Source: Streptomyces monashensis
GTDB lineage: Bacteria > Actinomycetota > Actinomycetes > Streptomycetales > Streptomycetaceae
Direction: 5' to 3'
Assembly (NCBI RefSeq): GCF_001866665.1
Contig: NZ_MLYO01000062.1
Span: forward strand, 1-64,000
Length of the DNA: 64,000 bases
Positions 34,664 through 43,319 of the stretch are shown piece after piece; the stretch's first letter is position 1; every line of letters begins with the position of its first letter. The notes beneath the pieces were generated by a model. The model was not told the origin of the DNA. It saw nothing but the letters and a program-made list of their open reading frames with translations, and ran no database searches. The translations under genes were made by a program, and so were the position numbers.

Positions 34664-35932
34664 CTACGCGGTTGCGCGGGCGGCCGGGAGCGTCACCTCG
34701 ACGTGACCGCGGCCGTCCGCGATCGCGCGGACCTCCGCACCGGCCGAGGCGGCGATGCGCCGGACCACCGGCAGCCCCAGCCCGTACCCGTCGCCGCCGC
34801 TCACCCCCGCTTCGAAGACCCGGTCGACGTCCGCGGGATCGAATCCGGGGCCGTCGTCCAGGACATCGACCACGATGGCCTCGCCCTGGAGGCGCGCAGT
34901 GATCCACACTCGGGACTTCGCATGCCGCAGGCCGTTGTCCAGCAAGGGCGACAGCAGCGACACGGCGACGTCGGCCGCAACGGCGACCTCGACCTTCGCG
35001 GGGAAGGCGACCTCGACCGCGCGGCCGGCGATCGCCTGCCGTGCGGCGGAGCGCAGATCGCACCGGGTCCCCTTGTCCGTCCGTGCGCGCGCGGCGCGCA
35101 GAAGCGTCGTGATCGCCGCATCGAGGCGGTCGACCTCGCTCAGCACCGCCTCCGTCGGCACCGGCCCGCCGGACAGCTGCGCCAGCTGTGCCTCGGCCCG
35201 CAGGACCGTGAGCGGTGTCCGCAGCTCGTGGGCGATCTCGTCGGTGAGCCGGCGCTCGTCCGCCAGCGCGTTGTCGACGCGCTCCAGAAGATGGTCCAGG
35301 GTCCGCCCCAGTTCCCCGAACTCGTCGCGGGGAACCCCGAGGTTGAAGCGGCGCCCGGGTTCGTGATGGCCCCAGTCGTCGGCGAGGGCGGCCATCTCGT
35401 GCACGACCCGCAGCGCGCGGTGTACCACGAGGTGTGCGACACCGCCGGCGAGGAGGATCGTGAGGCCGCCCAGTATCAGGGACAAGGCAAGGCTGCGCTG
35501 TTCGGATGTCTCGTAGGGCGTGAGGTCCACCCGGACGATCACCATGACGTGGTGGCCGTCGATCGGGACCTTCCGCGCGTACAGGAGGTAGTTGCCGACG
35601 GACGCGGTCTGCGACCGCTCCGAGTCCGCCAGCTCCTCGACGCGATCGACCACGCTCGGCGGTACGTTCCCGTCGATCAGGCGGCCGTCGGCATACACCC
35701 AGGCGACCTCGTCCAGCGCCTCGCTGCTGTTCTCCGTGAGCACGACACGGCCGCCCTTGGCGGTGACGTTCGCCGCGACCGCCTCGGCGCGGGTACGCGC
35801 CAGATCGTGCGCGTCGGTGTCCGTCACCCGGCTCAGCAGCACGTGCGAGACCACGACCAGGATCGCGACCACGGCGGTGGCGATCAGCACGGTGAGCGCG
35901 ACGACTCTGCTGCGGAATCCCGTCACTGCCAT
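34664..35932 (-). CDS. Sensor histidine kinase (two-helix, HAMP-containing)
   Basis: A 422-residue kinase. Helix 1 spans about residues 10-32, an extracytoplasmic sensor domain about 33-145, and helix 2 about 148-170. HAMP leads to the HisKA box DEIAHELRTPLTVL with His235. The ATPase domain has LLDNGLRHA, VLDDGPGFDP and GYGLGLPVV. ATG at 35932 overlaps the regulator's stop by ten bases, so the two are translationally coupled. The signal is unknown. Confidence 0.9.
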   Translation of the reverse strand: MAVTGFRSRVVALTVLIATAVVAILVVVSHVLLSRVTDTDAHDLARTRAEAVAANVTAKGGRVVLTENSSEALDEVAWVYADGRLIDGNVPPSVVDRVEELADSERSQTASVGNYLLYARKVPIDGHHVMVIVRVDLTPYETSEQRSLALSLILGGLTILLAGGVAHLVVHRALRVVHEMAALADDWGHHEPGRRFNLGVPRDEFGELGRTLDHLLERVDNALADERRLTDEIAHELRTPLTVLRAEAQLAQLSGGPVPTEAVLSEVDRLDAAITTLLRAARARTDKGTRCDLRSAARQAIAGRAVEVAFPAKVEVAVAADVAVSLLSPLLDNGLRHAKSRVWITARLQGEAIVVDVLDDGPGFDPADVDRVFEAGVSGGDGYGLGLPVVRRIAASAGAEVRAIADGRGHVEVTLPAARATA

Positions 35933-36576
35933 CGGTAGCCCACGCCGCGGACGGTCGCCAGACGCTCGGCCACACCCAGCGGAGCGAGCTTGGTCCGCAG
36001 CCGGCGCACATAGGAGTCGAGGGTGTTGTCGCTGACCTGCGCCCCGTGCGGCCAGCCGGCGGCGATCAGGGCGTGGCGGCGTACCGCGTCGCCCTGCGAG
36101 GCGATCAGGCGGCCCAGCAGCCGGTACTCGGTCGGGGTCAGGCTCATGCTCACCGCATCGTAGGTCACCACGTGCTTCGCCGGATCGAGGACGACCTCGT
36201 GCGGTGCGGGCGCCACGGTGGCCCGGCGCAGCAGCGCTCGGACGCGGACCAGTAGTTCCGGGATGTCGAAGGGCTTGGTCAGGTAGTCGTCGGCGCCGGC
36301 CTCGAAGCCGCCCACCTTGTGATGCAGGCCGTCCAAGGCGGTGAGCATCAGCACCGGCGCATCCACGCCGCGAGCCCGCAGGGCCAGGCAGACGTCGCGG
36401 CCGTCGGCGTCCGGCAGTCCGAGATCCAGGACGACCAGGTGGGGCGCCGGTGCGAGCTGCCGCAGCAGGCTGTCGGCCGTGGCGGCGACGGAGACGGTGT
36501 GACCGTCGTGCTCCAGGGCGCGCCTGAGGACGCCGCGGACCGCCGCGTCGTCTTCGCACACCATGATGAAAGCCAC
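35923..36576 (-). CDS. OmpR-family response regulator
   Basis: A 217-residue regulator, first gene of a three-gene operon with a kinase and a COG4705 membrane protein. The receiver starts FIMVCEDDAAVRG, with phospho-acceptor Asp51 in VVLDLGLPD and Lys in YLTKPFD. The winged HTH ends TVRGVGYRWQ, normal for the family. Direct targets cannot be read from the sequence; the 166-bp gap to the divergent DUF1801 gene holds the promoter region. Confidence 0.9.
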   Translation of the reverse strand: MAFIMVCEDDAAVRGVLRRALEHDGHTVSVAATADSLLRQLAPAPHLVVLDLGLPDADGRDVCLALRARGVDAPVLMLTALDGLHHKVGGFEAGADDYLTKPFDIPELLVRVRALLRRATVAPAPHEVVLDPAKHVVTYDAVSMSLTPTEYRLLGRLIASQGDAVRRHALIAAGWPHGAQVSDNTLDSYVRRLRTKLAPLGVAERLATVRGVGYRWQ

Positions 36577-36742
36577 GTGCTGACCCTAGATACTCCCGTC
36601 CCGGTTCTCCATCTTCCCTGGTCAGCCGCCTGACGGTCGGGAACGGTCCACTGGTGCCGCACGGCCCTGCCCTGCCATGAAGCCGCGACGGTCGTGCGCG
36701 AGGGGCCGAGCCTGCAGCAGCGGTGTTCGCGGGAGGACGACA

Positions 36743-37090
36743 ATGGGTCGCATGGGCTCTGTGCAGGAGTACCTCGACTACATTGCGCCAGGTCACCGTC
36801 GGCTCTTCGACCGGGTGAGCGGGCTGATCCTGGAGGAATTCCCGCAGGCGAGCGTGGCGCTGTCCTACGGAATGCCCACCTACCGGGTCGAAAAGCGCAG
36901 GCTGCACATCGGTGTCTGGCAGCACGGCGTCTCGATCTACGGGTGGGGAACGGACCGCGATGGTGGCTTCAGCTCCCGCCATCCCGAGCTCATCAGCGGA
37001 AAGGCCACCATTCGGCTGCGGTCCACGGACATGGCGGCCGTCACCGACGATGAACTGCGCGCTCTCATCCGTGCCGCGCTGAAGCCCTGA
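36743..37090 (+). CDS. DUF1801-family protein
   Basis: A 115-residue small cytoplasmic protein of the DUF1801/YdhG type. Typical stretches are YLDYIAPGHRRLFDRVSGLILEE, the LSYGMPTYRVEKR turn and C-terminal ELRALIRAALKP. Family members fold like frataxin-related proteins; function is unclear. ATG at 36743 is preceded by GGGAGG at a suitable distance; a second ATG three codons later is possible. Not part of the divergent two-component operon. Confidence 0.75.
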   Translation: MGRMGSVQEYLDYIAPGHRRLFDRVSGLILEEFPQASVALSYGMPTYRVEKRRLHIGVWQHGVSIYGWGTDRDGGFSSRHPELISGKATIRLRSTDMAAVTDDELRALIRAALKP

Positions 37091-37499
37091 CCGGGGACCC
37101 GGCCCCGCACGCAGGCACAGCCAGGCGGCCCCTGGACGGCCCGACCGCGTTCCGCCCTCGCGGTTGAATGTGCGGTGACGTTCGTTGGTCTGACCGTTGG
37201 GGGTGCTCGCATCCTGGGAACAGGCTGCGGCAGCTTGCGCGCATCGGTGTCCTGCGGTTCCCCGCGTCAGGCCGGACCCGTACGACTCGGTTGGCGGCCT
37301 GAGCCACCGCCATCCAGACCACATCAGGCAATGCTGCCGGTGCCCTGGCCGTCCGGACGAATCCGGGAAGCCCGACACCCACGTTGACGAGGGCGAAGAG
37401 CCCCTGCCGTACACGGCTCGGCATCCGCCTCCTCGACGCCCCGGACGCGTGGCCGAACGCAACGCCCCGCAACTGCCAGCACGAGTGGGCCAGTGCCGC
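37091..37499. other. Gene-poor stretch before the IS scars
   Basis: No intact gene is supported in these 409 bases. Several overlapping frames exist on both strands but none shows a recognisable motif. The last 60 bases run into a degraded IS110-type transposase reading frame, so part of this stretch may be older IS or flanking debris. Confidence 0.5.
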
Positions 37500-37775
37500 C
37501 ACCCTACTGATCACGATGGGGGACAATCCCGAGCGACTGGGCACGGAGGCGTCGTTCGCTGCGTTGTGCGGGGTCAGCCCGGTCGAGTATGCGTCGGGCC
37601 GCCGGAGCTCGCGCCGGCTCAACCATGGCGGCGACCGCCAAGCCAACGCCGCACTGCACCGCATCGTGTTCACCCGCCTGCGCTACGACCCGCGCACGCA
37701 GGCGTACGTCGAACGCCGCACCCAGGAGGGCAGGACCCGGCGTGAGATCATCCGATGCCTCGAGCGATACGCCGC
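37500..37775 (+). pseudogene. IS110-family transposase, C-terminal fragment
   Basis: Reads ATLLITMGDNPERLGTEAS, FAALCGVSPVEYASGR, RLNHGGDRQANAALHRIV and TRREIIRCLERYAA, the Transposase_20 part of IS110/IS1111 enzymes. The catalytic N-terminal DEDD domain is missing and the 3' end dissolves into an oppositely directed IS5-type fragment. It is clearly related to the longer remnant at 41172-41951, in the same orientation on the other side of the RNase J gene. Confidence 0.85.
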
Positions 37776-38030
37776 CCGGCCTGCTGGCCGAGGGTCCGGA
37801 TGCGGGCATGCGCGGCGTTGACCGCGCGTTGACCTGTCGAGAGCCGGTCCCACCGGCCACGGAAGGGCACTCGCACCGTGCCGCCCGCGCCCCGATAGCC
37901 CTTGTCCGCCCAGCAGGCCAGGCCCGCCTCGGTGAGGGCGTCGATGATGCCGTGGGTTCGGGCGGCCTTGATGTCGTGCACAGAGCCGGGCAGGGTGGAC
38001 GAGGCCCACAGCAGCTTGCCCCACATCGGT
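37775..38030 (-). pseudogene. IS5-type transposase, internal fragment
   Basis: On the minus strand: LLWASSTLPGSVHDIKAAR, HGIIDALTEAGLACWADKGY, RGAGGTVRVPFRG and AVNAAHARIRTLG, matching the DDE-domain end of Streptomyces IS5-family transposases. Both ends are lost: upstream sequence falls out of frame near 38033 and the downstream end fuses with the IS110 fragment. No inverted repeats remain. Confidence 0.8.
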
Positions 38031-38037
38031 CCAGCCG

Positions 38038-38202
38038 GTGACCGCCGAGGTGCAGAGCTCGGACTCCTCCGCGGGGGCGGTCTACGTCGTACTGCACGAC
38101 GTGGCAGACGAGAGCCGGGCCCGCGAACTCGCAGCCGCCCTGCACGCCGCCCTGTACGGAAACCTGGCGCCGCTCGCCCGCGCGATACCCACCGCATCCT
38201 GA
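38038..38202 (+). CDS. Short ORF, possible gene remnant (54 aa)
   Basis: Starts GTG at the edge of the IS5 scar and ends TGA at 38200-38202. The product (VTAEVQSSDSSAGAVYVVL, HDVADESRARELAAAL, HAALYGNLAPLARAIPTAS) has ordinary amphipathic composition and GC-rich third positions, so it could be the 3' remnant of a gene cut by the IS event. No family was recognised and no start signal is evident. Confidence 0.3.
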   Translation: MTAEVQSSDSSAGAVYVVLHDVADESRARELAAALHAALYGNLAPLARAIPTAS

Positions 38203-38355
38203 CCAGCCGCCTTCAGGACCCCGAGATCATCTCGTGGCGGCTTTTGAGCTCACCTTGGCTGGACCCCGCCTTGACCCCTCCCTGTCCGGCCGCCGGCGTC
38301 ATCGGATCGTCCCCGGACACCCGTTGTGGTGCCCCGACCCTGTCGGGAGGAGGTA

Positions 38356-38397
38356 ATGGATCACCTGTCCCGCTCTCCGGGTACCGTCAGGGTATGA
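38356..38397 (+). CDS. Leader ORF overlapping the RNase J start (13 aa)
   Basis: ATG at 38356 directly follows GGGAGGAGGT, the strongest ribosome-binding site in this part of the window. The frame reads MDHLSRSPGTVRV and its TGA (38395-38397) overlaps the RNase J ATG (38394) as ATGA. RNase J itself has no Shine-Dalgarno at its own start, so its translation may depend on termination of this leader. AGGT (38351-38354) could also pair with ACCT (38363-38366). Inference from layout only. Confidence 0.5.
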   Translation: MDHLSRSPGTVRV

Positions 38398-40079
38398 GTC
38401 ATCCGCACCCCGAGCTGAAAGCCGCCCCGCCCCTTCCCGAAGGGGGGCTGCGGGTCGTCGCCCTGGGCGGCCTGGGTGAGATCGGCCGCAACATGACCGT
38501 CTTCGAGCACGCGGGCAAGCTGCTCATCGTCGACTGCGGCGTGCTGTTCCCCGAGGAGATCCAGCCCGGTGTGGACGTGATCCTGCCGGACTTCACCTCG
38601 ATCCGGGACCGGCTGGACGACATCGTGGCCGTGGTCCTCACCCACGGCCACGAGGACCACATCGGCGGCGTGCCGTACCTCCTGCGCGAACGGCGCGACA
38701 TTCCCGTCGTCGGCTCCAAGCTGACGCTGGCGTTCCTGGAGGCCAAGCTCAAGGAACACGGCATCCGACCGCGCACGGTGCGGGTGCGGGAGGGCGACCG
38801 GCGTGGCTTCGGGCCCTTCGACTGCGAGTTCGTGGCGGTCAACCACTCCATCCCCGACAGCCTCGCGGTCGCGATCCGCACCCGGGCCGGGATGGTGCTG
38901 CACACCGGCGACTTCAAGATGGACCAGTTCCCTCTCGACGACCGCATCACCGACCTGCGCGCCTTCGCCCGCCTCGGCGAGGAGGGCGTGGACCTGTTCC
39001 TCACCGACTCCACCAACGCCGAAGTACCCGGCTTCACCACCTCCGAGCGAGAGCTGAACCCGGCGATCGAGCAGGTGATGCGCACCGCGCCGCGCCGGGT
39101 CATCGTCTCCAGCTTCGCCAGCCACGTGCACCGCATCCAGCAGGTCCTGGACGCCGCCCACCAGCACGGCCGCAAGGTCGCCTTCGTCGGCCGGTCGATG
39201 GTCCGCAACATGGGCATCGCCCGTGACCTGGGCTATCTGAAGGTCCCCTCCGGTCTGGTCGTGAGCACCAAGGAGCTGGAGAAGCTCCCGGACCACAAGA
39301 TCACTCTGGTGTGCACCGGCTCCCAGGGCGAACCGATGGCCGCGCTGTCACGGATGGCCAACCGCGACCACATGATCCGCATCGGCAAGGACGACACCGT
39401 CCTGCTCGCCAGCTCCCTCATCCCCGGCAACGAGAACGCCATCTACCGGGTGATCAACGGACTCACCCGGTGGGGCGCCCACGTGGTCCACAAGGGCAAC
39501 GCCAAGGTGCACGTCTCCGGGCACGCCAGCGCCGGCGAACTCGTCTACTGCTACAACATCGTCAAACCCCGCAACGTCATGCCCGTGCACGGCGAATGGC
39601 GCCACCTGCGGGCCAACGCCGACCTCGCCATCCGTACCGGTGTCGACCCGGACCGGGTCGTCATCGCCGAGGACGGCGTCGTCGTCGACCTGATCGACGG
39701 ACGCGCGTCCATCACCGGCAAGGTCCCCGCCGGCAACGTCTACGTGGACGGCATGGAAGTCGGCGGCGCCACCGAGGCGTCTCTCAAGGACCGCCTCACC
39801 CTCGCCGCCGAAGGCGTGGTGACGGTGGTGGCGATCGTCGACGCGGACACCGGCGCCCTCGCCGAGGCCCCCGACTTTCTGGCCCGGGGCTTCGTCCACG
39901 ACGACGCCACCTTCGAGTCGGTCATCCCTGTCATCGAGAAGACCCTGGCCACCGCAGCCGAGGAAGGCGTCGGGGACGCGCGCCAACTCGAACAGCTCCT
40001 CGCCCGCGCCGTGGCGAACTGGGCGTTCCGCACCCACCGCCGCAAGCCCCTCATCATCCCCGTCATCATCGACGCCTGA
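38394..40079 (+). CDS. Ribonuclease J, probable second copy
   Basis: A 561-residue metallo-beta-lactamase/beta-CASP ribonuclease that processes and degrades RNA with 5'-exo and endonuclease activity. The metal motif HGHEDHIGG is near residue 85, HTGDFKMD near 175, DSTNAEVPG near 210, beta-CASP CTGSQGEPMAAL near 310 and HVSGHASAGEL near 375. Compared from memory with the housekeeping RNase J of Streptomyces it is similar but clearly divergent toward the C-terminus, so I take it as a paralogue. It is bracketed by IS110-type remnants, which suggests arrival or duplication with mobile DNA. Translation is probably coupled to a leader ORF. Confidence 0.9.
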   Translation: MSHPHPELKAAPPLPEGGLRVVALGGLGEIGRNMTVFEHAGKLLIVDCGVLFPEEIQPGVDVILPDFTSIRDRLDDIVAVVLTHGHEDHIGGVPYLLRERRDIPVVGSKLTLAFLEAKLKEHGIRPRTVRVREGDRRGFGPFDCEFVAVNHSIPDSLAVAIRTRAGMVLHTGDFKMDQFPLDDRITDLRAFARLGEEGVDLFLTDSTNAEVPGFTTSERELNPAIEQVMRTAPRRVIVSSFASHVHRIQQVLDAAHQHGRKVAFVGRSMVRNMGIARDLGYLKVPSGLVVSTKELEKLPDHKITLVCTGSQGEPMAALSRMANRDHMIRIGKDDTVLLASSLIPGNENAIYRVINGLTRWGAHVVHKGNAKVHVSGHASAGELVYCYNIVKPRNVMPVHGEWRHLRANADLAIRTGVDPDRVVIAEDGVVVDLIDGRASITGKVPAGNVYVDGMEVGGATEASLKDRLTLAAEGVVTVVAIVDADTGALAEAPDFLARGFVHDDATFESVIPVIEKTLATAAEEGVGDARQLEQLLARAVANWAFRTHRRKPLIIPVIIDA

Positions 40080-40585
40080 GCCACACCCGGGCAGGCGTCC
40101 GGGGGCGGACGCCGATGTGCACGAGGTGAAACCCGGCGACGAGTCGGTCCTGATGTCCAGCCTCATCACCGGCCCACCGGCCCACCGGCCCACCGGCCCA
40201 CCGGCCCACCGGCCCACCGGGTCGGCCCCGGCGGCCCGGTGGCGAGCGCTGCGCCGGGCATCCCGCAGCACCTCCAGCAGTTCACCTGCCGCCCGAGCAG
40301 CAACATGACGGCCACGGGCAGCAGAAACGCGGACAGCCCGGTGTACCGGCCAAAGGAGGAGAGAAGGTCCGTCAGACATGACGCTCATGTGACGCTCCGG
40401 CCGCCTCACAGCCCGCGCCCAAGGCAGGAAAACCCCATGTGACCTGCAGATTCTCCTCCCGTCCACACACCTTGTGACGTGTTTTCGATGACGCATCACG
40501 TGGAGTGCGTGGCGATTCTGGAGCCTGCGGACAAGGGCGCCTGACCTCGGGTGCGTGAGCCAGGGCGATGGCGGTCGAGGTGCTC
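40080..40585. other. Gene-poor stretch after RNase J
   Basis: About 500 bases without a supportable gene. It holds a short GC tandem repeat (40167-40220) and, on the minus strand near 40265-40360, a hydrophobic stretch (RYTGLSAFLLPVAVMLLLG) that could be debris of a membrane-protein gene but has no start and no family. Part of the rearranged patch. Confidence 0.5.
40167..40220. repeat. 8-bp tandem repeat, about 6.5 copies
   Basis: Six consecutive perfect copies of GGCCCACC (40171-40218), with half a unit (CACC) before and GG after. It is not inside any supported gene. Confidence 0.9.
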
Positions 40586-41172
40586 CTACCGTTCGATGTC
40601 GCAAGGGCCCGCCGCGGCGGACACACAGGTCTGGACGAGGACGCCCGGCTCGGCCTCGGTGATCTCGCCGGTGCGCAGGTCGCGGACGGCGCCCGCCTTG
40701 AGCGGCGTGACGCAGCCGAAGCAGATGCCCATGCGGCACCCGGAGGGCATGAGCACGCCGGCCTCTTCGCCGATGTCCAGCAACGGCGTGGCGCCGTCCG
40801 CGTCGACGCTCTTGCCGGTGGCGCGGGACGTGACCTCGCCGCCGCATCCGTCGCCGGCGACGACGTCGCCGGGGCGGAAGCGTTCGGTGTGCAGGCGTTC
40901 TTGGACGCCGTGCCCGCTCCCGTGCTCTTCGGCGGCGTCGAGCGGGCCCGCGGGCCCGCAGGCCCAGGTCTCGCGCTCGGCCCAGTCGGGCACGAGTTCG
41001 TCGAGACGGGCGATGTCGAGCATGCCGTCTGTGTCGGTGTGCACCTCGAGGAGCCGCAGCTTCTTGTCCGCGACCAGGTCGTGCAGTTCGTTGCGGAAGA
41101 TCACGTCCTGCGGCCGTGGCACGCAGTGGACCATGACGACGTCGTCGAACTCGATGTCGCGCCGACGGCGAG
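40586..41172 (-). pseudogene. Truncated NAD(P)H ferredoxin reductase with 2Fe-2S domain
   Basis: The remaining 195 residues are the C-terminal half of a flavodoxin/ferredoxin reductase of the stearoyl-CoA-desaturase partner type. Visible are DELVPDWAERETWACGPAG (NAD domain end), and the plant-type 2Fe-2S ligands CRMGICFGC with the fourth Cys in VQTCVSAA. The FAD domain is gone: the frame starts abruptly near 41172, exactly where IS110 transposase sequence begins on the other strand. Non-functional, created by an IS-linked deletion or insertion. Confidence 0.85.
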
Positions 41173-41951
41173 GCACGTCGGACCCGCTCGATGCCGAGAA
41201 CGCGGCCCGGGCGGTGCTGAGCGGGCGGGCGCGTGCCCAGGCGAAGACGGGCGATGGGCCGGTGGAGATCGCCCGGATGTACAAGCCGGCCGAGGACTCG
41301 GCGGTCAAGGCCCGTACCCAGGCGATCAACCAGCTCAAGGCCGTCCTCATCCGTGCCGATCCGCAGCTGAGGGAGGAACTGGCCGGGCTGGGCAACGCCG
41401 AGCTCTTCCGCACCTGCGCAGGGCTCGTCGACGACAGCCTGAACCGCGAGGCCGACGAAGGGGCGGTGCTCCACGCCACCCACGTCATCCTGGGTCTCCT
41501 GGCCCGGCGCATCAGGCAGCTCAGCGACGCGGTCCAGGACCTGGAAGGCCGCCTGACCCGACTGGTGGAATGCCACGCTCCGCAGCTGCTTGAGGCAGTG
41601 GGCATCGGTCCGGACACGGCCGTCACTTTGCTGATCAGGATCGGGGACAACCCGGAACGCCTGGGCAGTGAGGCGTCCTTCGCGGCGCTGTGCGGGGTCA
41701 GCCCGGTCGAGCGTTCCTCGGGCAGCCGGCAGTACCGTCGCCTCAACCGCGGCGGCGACCGGCAAGCGAACGCGGCCCTGCACCGGATCGTGCAGACCCG
41801 CCTGCGCGTCGACCCGCGTACCCAGGAGTACTGCGAACGCCGCAGCAAGGAGGGCAAGACCCGGCGCGAGACAGTCCGAAGTCTCAGGCGCTACGCGGCC
41901 CGGGAGGTCTTCCACCTGGTCAGACCTGTGCAGCCGCAACCCTCGTCATAG
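41172..41951 (+). pseudogene. IS110-family transposase, 5'-truncated
   Basis: About 260 residues from SDPLDAENAARAVLSGRA through ARTQAINQLKAVLIRADP, then GIGPDTAVTLLIRIGDNPERL and FAALCGVSPVERSSGSRQ to a normal-looking end. The first 100 or so residues with most of the DEDD nuclease domain are missing. The reading frame to the left is fortuitous sequence antisense to the reductase pseudogene. It ends 33 bases before the pcaL-like gene and shares strong similarity with the fragment at 37500-37775. Confidence 0.88.
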
Positions 41952-41983
41952 GGGCAGACGTGAGACGTGAGAGGGTCTGGGGC

Positions 41984-43273
41984 GTGAGTGAGACACCACC
42001 GAACACCCTGCAATACCGCTTTGACGGGCCAGAAGACGCTCCGGTCCTGATCCTGGGTCCCTCACTGGGTACCACATGGCACATGTGGGACCGGCAGGTG
42101 CCGGAGCTGGCCAAGCAGTGGCGGGTCTTCCGTTTCGACCTGCCCGGACACGGCGGTGCCCCGGCTCACCCGGCGGGTTCCGTCGCCGAGCTGACCGGCC
42201 GGTTGCTCGCCACGCTGGACGCGGTGGGTGTGCAGCGGTTCGGGTACGCGGGCTGTGCGCTGGGCGGTGCGATCGGGCTGGAGCTGGCGCTGCGCCACCC
42301 GGAGCGGCTCGCCTCGCTGGCGCTGGTCGCCGCCTCGCCCCGGTTCGGGACCGCCGACGAGTTCCGCCAACGGGGCGTGATCGTCCGGACCAACGGGCTC
42401 GACCCGATCGCCCGGACCTCCCCGGACCGCTGGTTCACCGGCTCCTTCGCCGCCGCCCAGCCCGCGATCACCGAGTGGGCCGTGCAGATGGTCCGCACCA
42501 CCGACCCCGGCTGCTACATCGCCGCCTGCGAGGCCCTGGCCGCCTTCGACGTCCGTGCCGAGCTGGGCCGGGCCGCGGCGCCGACCCTCGTGCTGGTCGG
42601 CGCCGACGACGGTGTCACCGGGCCGGCCGAGGCCCGCACCCTGGTCGCCGGCATACGGGACGCCCGGCTCGCGGTCGTCCCCGGCGCCTCCCACCTGGTC
42701 CCCGTCGAGCAGCCGGCCGCCGTCACCGACCTGCTGGTCCACCACTTCTCCACCGCCTGGCAGCAGCCGTACGACACCGGGCAGACGGCCCTGCCGAGCC
42801 TCGCCGCCCTGCCCGTCCCCCTCGCGCCGCCGCCGGTCGTCCCGGTCGCCGAGATCGCGCCGGCCCCCGTACCGGCCGCGCTGCCCGAGCCGCCCGACCG
42901 GTACGAGACCGGGCTGAAGATCCGCCGCGAGGTGCTCGGCGACGCGCACGTGGACCGGGCGCTGACCGCGTCCGACGCGTTCTCCGGGGACTTCCAGGAC
43001 TTCCTCACCCGCGTCACCTGGGGCGAGGTCTGGGACCGGCCGGGCCTGGACCGCCGTACCCGCAGCTGCATCACGCTGACCGCGCTGGTCGCGGGCGGCC
43101 ACCTGGAGGATCTCGCCTCCCACACCCGGGCGGCCCTGCGCAACGGCCTCACCCCGGACGAGATCAAGGAGGTGCTGCTGCACACGGCCGTGTACTGCGG
43201 GGTGCCGGCCGCGCATCGCGCCTTCCGGGTGGCCCAGGGCGTCATCGCGGAGGAGACCACGCCCGACGCGTGA
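41984..43273 (+). CDS. Fusion of 3-oxoadipate enol-lactonase-like and 4-carboxymuconolactone decarboxylase domains
   Basis: A 429-residue PcaL-type fusion of the beta-ketoadipate pathway. Residues 1-255 are an alpha/beta hydrolase (PcaD). A Pro/Ala linker follows, and residues 300-425 are a carboxymuconolactone decarboxylase (PcaC) with RSCITLTALVAGGHLEDL and VLLHTAVYCGVPAAHRAF. The nucleophile elbow reads GCALGG: Ala92 stands where Ser is expected, though the Asp (GADDG) and His (ASHLVP) positions are kept. The lactonase half may be inactive or altered. No other pca gene is present. It starts 33 bases after an IS110 remnant, so its promoter may have been changed. Confidence 0.87.
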   Translation: MSETPPNTLQYRFDGPEDAPVLILGPSLGTTWHMWDRQVPELAKQWRVFRFDLPGHGGAPAHPAGSVAELTGRLLATLDAVGVQRFGYAGCALGGAIGLELALRHPERLASLALVAASPRFGTADEFRQRGVIVRTNGLDPIARTSPDRWFTGSFAAAQPAITEWAVQMVRTTDPGCYIAACEALAAFDVRAELGRAAAPTLVLVGADDGVTGPAEARTLVAGIRDARLAVVPGASHLVPVEQPAAVTDLLVHHFSTAWQQPYDTGQTALPSLAALPVPLAPPPVVPVAEIAPAPVPAALPEPPDRYETGLKIRREVLGDAHVDRALTASDAFSGDFQDFLTRVTWGEVWDRPGLDRRTRSCITLTALVAGGHLEDLASHTRAALRNGLTPDEIKEVLLHTAVYCGVPAAHRAFRVAQGVIAEETTPDA

Positions 43274-43319
43274 GGCGCCGAGCGACCGCCGGGCCGCCGC
43301 AGGCGGCAGGATGGCGGGC

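Noticed and set aside
40265-40380. Membrane-protein gene on the minus strand after RNase J
   Set aside because: A hydrophobic stretch is readable but there is no start codon with a ribosome-binding site, no family match and frames shift around it.
37500-41951. An active composite transposon carrying RNase J
   Set aside because: Both IS110 copies lack the catalytic N-terminal half and no element ends are visible, so present mobility is not supported.
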